A DNA stretch of 34,146 nt from Clostridiaceae bacterium (GTDB lineage: Bacteria; Bacillota; Clostridia; UBA1212; DUPL01), in assembly GCA_012838385.1 (NCBI GenBank), contig DUPL01000041.1, positions 1 through 34,146 on the forward strand, given 5' to 3'. Made by a program: the position numbers and the translations under genes. Within the stretch, counting starts at the first letter, position 1. Each line of letters opens with the position of its first letter. Below the pieces are notes generated by a model. The model worked only from the letters and a program-made list of their open reading frames with translations. It ran no database searches and was not told where the DNA came from. Of the stretch, positions 30,717 to 34,146 are shown in pieces.

Positions 30717-33372
30717 GTTTTCTTCTTTGCAGAATTTCGAATGTAATTATACCCAATAGGGTTGTTATGGAAAGAATAAGGCCTGGTACAAATCCTACAT
30801 GTGTGAACTTGAAGATGATCTCGTGTTCGCCTTTCGGAACTTCTATACAAAGGAAAGTGTCCGAGTACTTGTGTGTTTTTACTTTCTTTCCGTCCACATA
30901 AACTGACCAACCCTTGTCATAGGGAATGCTTGTAAACAGGGTGCCGTTATCCTTTGCGGAAACGGTGCCTTTTATTTCATTTCCATCAAAGTAGTCAACT
31001 TTAAGGCTTTCTTCTCTAAATTCATCGCAAATGCTTGCAAACTTGTCATAGTCAAGAGCGTAGAACATATTGCCCCTTGTATTTAAATATGTGGACTTGA
31101 ATATAAGGTCGATTCTTGCCTCATCGCCTTTCTTGAAGCTGCCTAAGAAGTGTGCGCAGTCATACTGACCGTAATAAAGGTTCGCAACATATACGTCGTT
31201 TACATATACAGAGCAGTTGGTGTGATTGTTGTTAAAAGGAAAGTAAGCATAAAGCTCCATGTCCTTTTCTGCAATAAAATAGTAGGATACGATACCTTCG
31301 CTGCCTGATTTCATGTATACATAATCGTCGTCTTCTTTGGGATAAGAGTATTTCCCGTATCTTTCCGGTGTTATTCTTTCAAAGCAGTTTATGTTTTCTC
31401 CAACAAGATGGGAAAGAAAAAGGTTTTGTGCTGCAAACATATTTGGTGCTTTCAATTTCTTTCTCAATAGCTCCGAATCAGCCATGAAAGCCACGGGCAA
31501 GGCAATTGGGTTTCTGTATATGCTTAGGTCTTTAGGCTCTCCGTAAATATTTCTGTCTTCCGGTTTTCTGTACAAGGATATGTTTTCAATGGTTTTAAGC
31601 TTTTCATATCTTTTAGTAACTGGTGAAATTGACATAAGGTATTCAATATTTAATATTGTGTCTGTAACAATTGTGGAGCCGTATCCGGTAATCCACAAAT
31701 AGGCGGAAGAAAATCCAAGGGTTCTTAATGTGTCATTGACTACTCTGTTGTAGGCGGAGCTGTAATGATCAATACCACTGTAACCAAAACTTATTGGTTC
31801 GTTGATGCTTCTTGAGAAGTTTTTTGTAACCCTGTAAAAGTCGTGCTTCCCTTTTTGGGATTTTGCTTCTTCAAGGAGTTTGTTTACAGCATTCCTGTAC
31901 TCCTGATACGGCTTAATATCCTCGTAATGATGTGCCTTGTCAAGTCCTTTTAACATGTATATGGAGTGTTTGTAAAGCTCGTAACTGCTTATGACAAGCA
32001 TTGTTAATGTTAGAAATGCTATGGCATATCTTTTTACGGAATCGTCGAACCCTTCTTTTTCCTTGACATGCTTTATCAGATTGATTGCCAGCAGGCAGAA
32101 AATGTAGAAAACAAGGAGCTTTACAGTAAGTGTTATTCTTTCTTCATCCAAATACCTGTACCTTATTTTCAACACCAGCTGAGCTACCATTATCGAAACC
32201 AGGGGAAAAGTTACAAAGAAGGCTTTTGACAAATCCTTTATTGAATCAAATGCCTTGTATGCTGTAAATATCATGAAGAACAAAAAGACGAAGGAGTATC
32301 TGTAGGGAAACCAGTTGGGAAATTGGAAAATGTGCCATGCAACATCCAGATTAATAAAATACATGCTTGCCAGCAGGTAAGAGGCAACAAGAAATGTGGA
32401 TGCCTTTTCCTTTACCGATACGCTCCTTATAAAGAAGTATCCAATAAAGAGTATTGTTACCACAATGCCACAGTAAATAAAGGGCATGCCACTGTTGGTT
32501 ATACTGTCGTAACTGCCAAGAAAGAGTTTTGATACAAGGTTTTTCAGTTCAAAGTTGATGTTTCCTTGAGGCGTGTAGTTTGCTCCTCCGATTTTTCCGT
32601 CAAAAAGGGAAACAAGGGTTGGAATCAAAAACCATGCACCAAGAAGTGCGGCAATCAAAGCTGATGAAATCAGTTTGGTAAAATAGATGAAAAGCCTTTT
32701 TACAGGCATCTCATCAGAGTAGTGGGATAAATATCTGTAGACAAGATATATGCAGGAAAATGCCCCTATCATATAGGAGATGTAGTAGGTGGAGATGAAT
32801 ACGCAAAACAAGCTTGTTACAAGCAATTTCCTCTTGCCTTTTTTAAGCAGTTCTTCAATTCCAATCAGGATGATTGGCAGCCAGATGACTCCATCTATCC
32901 ACATAAGACACATGGAGTAAACTATGTTATACGACATTAGTCCATAAAACAAGGAAAAAAGAACAACTGAAAAATCCCTTCTTTTAAACATATACATAAG
33001 GTATATTCCGAAAGTCATACCGCAAAGTCCAATTTTAAGTACAGTCAGAAATAGAAGAAATATGGGCATGTTGGCCTCTGAGGATAAAAGGGTTAGGAAA
33101 GACAAGGGGCTTGATAGATAGTATGCAAAAACGCCAATATAGCTGGTTCCCAGAGTTTTGGACCAGGAAAAGAACATATTGCCCATTTTCCCGAAATGAC
33201 GCAGTCCTATGTAGAATTCAGAATATTGACCAGACATGTCCATTATCATTATGGATTTTTCACCGAAGGGTGCCATTCCGTAAGCTGAAAATGCGAAAAG
33301 CAGCACCAGTGCAGGTGTCAGAAAGCAAAGTAAAAGAATAATTGTTGTTACGTATTTCTGATTTCCCTTCAT
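30700..33372 (-). CDS. YfhO-family membrane protein, probable GT-C glycosyltransferase
   Basis: An 890-residue protein with about 12 N-terminal membrane helices (about 1-460), a large extracellular domain and a last membrane helix (about 866-885, PGLILSITTLLGIITFEIL). The early loop after helix 1 carries DMSGQYSEFY, the Asp-containing region expected to be catalytic in GT-C enzymes. Bacillus and Listeria YfhO proteins transfer sugars from an undecaprenyl carrier made by a CsbB-type enzyme to lipoteichoic acid, and just such a GT2 gene is next door. The start at 33372 is preferred because AAAAAGGAG lies six bases upstream; an in-frame ATG at 33390 has no ribosome site. The acceptor is unknown. 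Confidence 0.85.
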   Translation of the reverse strand: MKGNQKYVTTIILLLCFLTPALVLLFAFSAYGMAPFGEKSIMIMDMSGQYSEFYIGLRHFGKMGNMFFSWSKTLGTSYIGVFAYYLSSPLSFLTLLSSEANMPIFLLFLTVLKIGLCGMTFGIYLMYMFKRRDFSVVLFSLFYGLMSYNIVYSMCLMWIDGVIWLPIILIGIEELLKKGKRKLLVTSLFCVFISTYYISYMIGAFSCIYLVYRYLSHYSDEMPVKRLFIYFTKLISSALIAALLGAWFLIPTLVSLFDGKIGGANYTPQGNINFELKNLVSKLFLGSYDSITNSGMPFIYCGIVVTILFIGYFFIRSVSVKEKASTFLVASYLLASMYFINLDVAWHIFQFPNWFPYRYSFVFLFFMIFTAYKAFDSIKDLSKAFFVTFPLVSIMVAQLVLKIRYRYLDEERITLTVKLLVFYIFCLLAINLIKHVKEKEGFDDSVKRYAIAFLTLTMLVISSYELYKHSIYMLKGLDKAHHYEDIKPYQEYRNAVNKLLEEAKSQKGKHDFYRVTKNFSRSINEPISFGYSGIDHYSSAYNRVVNDTLRTLGFSSAYLWITGYGSTIVTDTILNIEYLMSISPVTKRYEKLKTIENISLYRKPEDRNIYGEPKDLSIYRNPIALPVAFMADSELLRKKLKAPNMFAAQNLFLSHLVGENINCFERITPERYGKYSYPKEDDDYVYMKSGSEGIVSYYFIAEKDMELYAYFPFNNNHTNCSVYVNDVYVANLYYGQYDCAHFLGSFKKGDEARIDLIFKSTYLNTRGNMFYALDYDKFASICDEFREESLKVDYFDGNEIKGTVSAKDNGTLFTSIPYDKGWSVYVDGKKVKTHKYSDTFLCIEVPKGEHEIIFKFTHVGFVPGLILSITTLLGIITFEILQRRKLISKS

Positions 33373-33504
33373 AATTGGCTCCTTTTTCATTAAAGACTGC
33401 CATGTAGTTTATCATAAATTTTTTTCATAATCAAACCGGAGCATAGATGGATATATCATTTTTGCATATATAACCGCATAAAATTTATTAATTATTATTG
33501 ACTT

Positions 33505-34146
33505 ATGTATACTTATTTCATTATTGCATCGTCCGCTGCAACCTTTGAGTTCAAAATGGATTTTAATGATGAGGAAGTGGACTATGATGCCAGAAATATT
33601 ATTGATCTCACTGATTTTTGGCAAGTCACTTTGGCAGGGTCCGGTCCTGTAGCAAAGGTTGTGGAGGACGGCGACAACAAATATCTTTATCTTGAGGGGT
33701 ATTCGGAAATTTACACGATCGATATGATTGAGCCTCCATATACTTTCAGTTTGGATGTTCAGGTTATAGACACGGAGTTTGTTGCATTTTTTGTCAGGGC
33801 ACATTACCCAATAACAAAATACAATCCTGCACATGCTGGTGGAAGAAATGACAGAATCGGATATTTTGAATTGGATTGGTATACACAGAATGGCGGGGAA
33901 AATTGTGCATCATCACAAGGCAGCAGTGGTATTATGGTAATGCCAAGAGCAGATGCATTAAGAGTAGCGATAAAAACCTTCGAACCGGACGGTATTAATA
34001 TTGGGCATCGCTATTACGATTTCCCATATCCGGAAGGGTTTGATATCTCTCAGTTCTTTAATTTAAAGTTTGTTGACGATGGTGAAAAGGTGGAAATCTA
34101 TCTGAACAATGAGAAGGTATCGACAATAACCATGTCGGATCCGGGA
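33505..34146 (+). CDS. Secreted-looking protein with a beta-rich domain, start doubtful, cut by the window end
   Basis: The frame is open from 33502 (an in-frame TGA is at 33499) to the window edge, giving at least 214 residues. It begins MYTYFIIASSAATFEFKMDF: the ASSAA looks like a signal peptidase site but the hydrophobic stretch before it is only about eight residues with no basic start, and no Shine-Dalgarno is visible. The rest is beta-rich with repeated aromatic patches (YLYLEGYSEIYTIDMIEPPY, FFNLKFVDDGEKVEIYLNNE), like a concanavalin A/LamG-type or carbohydrate-binding fold. Either the 5' end is lost or frameshifted, or the real start is elsewhere. I recognise no exact family. Confidence 0.55.
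   Translation, partial: MYTYFIIASSAATFEFKMDFNDEEVDYDARNIIDLTDFWQVTLAGSGPVAKVVEDGDNKYLYLEGYSEIYTIDMIEPPYTFSLDVQVIDTEFVAFFVRAHYPITKYNPAHAGGRNDRIGYFELDWYTQNGGENCASSQGSSGIMVMPRADALRVAIKTFEPDGINIGHRYYDFPYPEGFDISQFFNLKFVDDGEKVEIYLNNEKVSTITMSDPG

Noticed and set aside
33373-33440. Minus-strand promoter for the YfhO gene
   Set aside because: TTGATT and TAAACT at 17-base spacing exist but the -10 matches only four of six bases in very AT-rich DNA.
33412-33834. 140-residue minus-strand open frame beyond the YfhO gene
   Set aside because: It overlaps the plus-strand beta-rich ORF, which has far better protein-like composition, and has no ribosome site.

Overview
The window is AT-rich, densely packed bacterial DNA from an endospore-forming Firmicute of the class Clostridia. 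It carries a complete spoIIIA operon, spoIVB, sepF, an amaP/asp23 module and GGAGG-type ribosome sites. The gene content and the CotH protein would fit the Acetivibrio (Clostridium) thermocellum neighbourhood, but that genus-level guess is inference and was not tested by any search. No mobile element, CRISPR array, rRNA or phage gene was seen.

Layout. (1) 1-4643: the 3' part of a PLP-dependent gamma-lyase-like (aluminium resistance) gene. It is followed by an operon behind a good sigma-A promoter: a membrane-anchored HlyD-like protein, the YggS PLP-homeostasis protein and SepF, then a small membrane protein and a degenerate Nudix-like protein. (2) 4681-8358: an initiator tRNA-fMet with its own promoter and terminator, two GNAT acetyltransferases (the second apparently a tandem), a 49-residue ORF and a membrane-anchored CotH-family protein. 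(3) 8446-13471: spoIIIAA-AB-AC-AD-AE-AF-AG-AH, ended by a clear terminator. (4) 13481-19387: asp23-amaP-DUF2273-nusB-xseA-xseB-ispA-dxs, tightly spaced or overlapping behind one promoter. (5) 19374-24691: nadK-recN behind a promoter inside the dxs 3' end, then spoIVB and cinA. (6) 24694-33372: an envelope-glycan locus with a nucleotidyltransferase fused to a phosphomutase-like domain, a SpoVB/MurJ-type flippase, a GtrB/CsbB-type glycosyltransferase translationally coupled to a Gfo/Idh/MocA dehydrogenase, and a convergent YfhO-type membrane protein. (7) 33505-34146: the start of a secreted-looking ORF without a proper signal peptide, cut by the window edge.

How they work together. SpoIIIAA-AH builds the mother-cell side of the feeding channel, and SpoIVB is the forespore protease that signals sigma-K activation. 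The nusB-dxs block joins transcription antitermination, exonuclease VII and isoprenoid precursor synthesis, which also feeds undecaprenyl phosphate to envelope glycan synthesis. The last block most resembles the three-part 'extracytoplasmic glycosylation' logic: a lipid-linked sugar is made inside, flipped, and transferred outside by a GT-C enzyme.

Most notable points: the canonical string dxs-tlyA-(nadK)-argR-recN-spoIVB-spo0A lacks tlyA, argR and spo0A here; a perfect terminator hairpin abuts the start codon of the nucleotidyltransferase gene; its mutase domain appears catalytically dead; and SpoIIIAE lacks the usual signal peptide.
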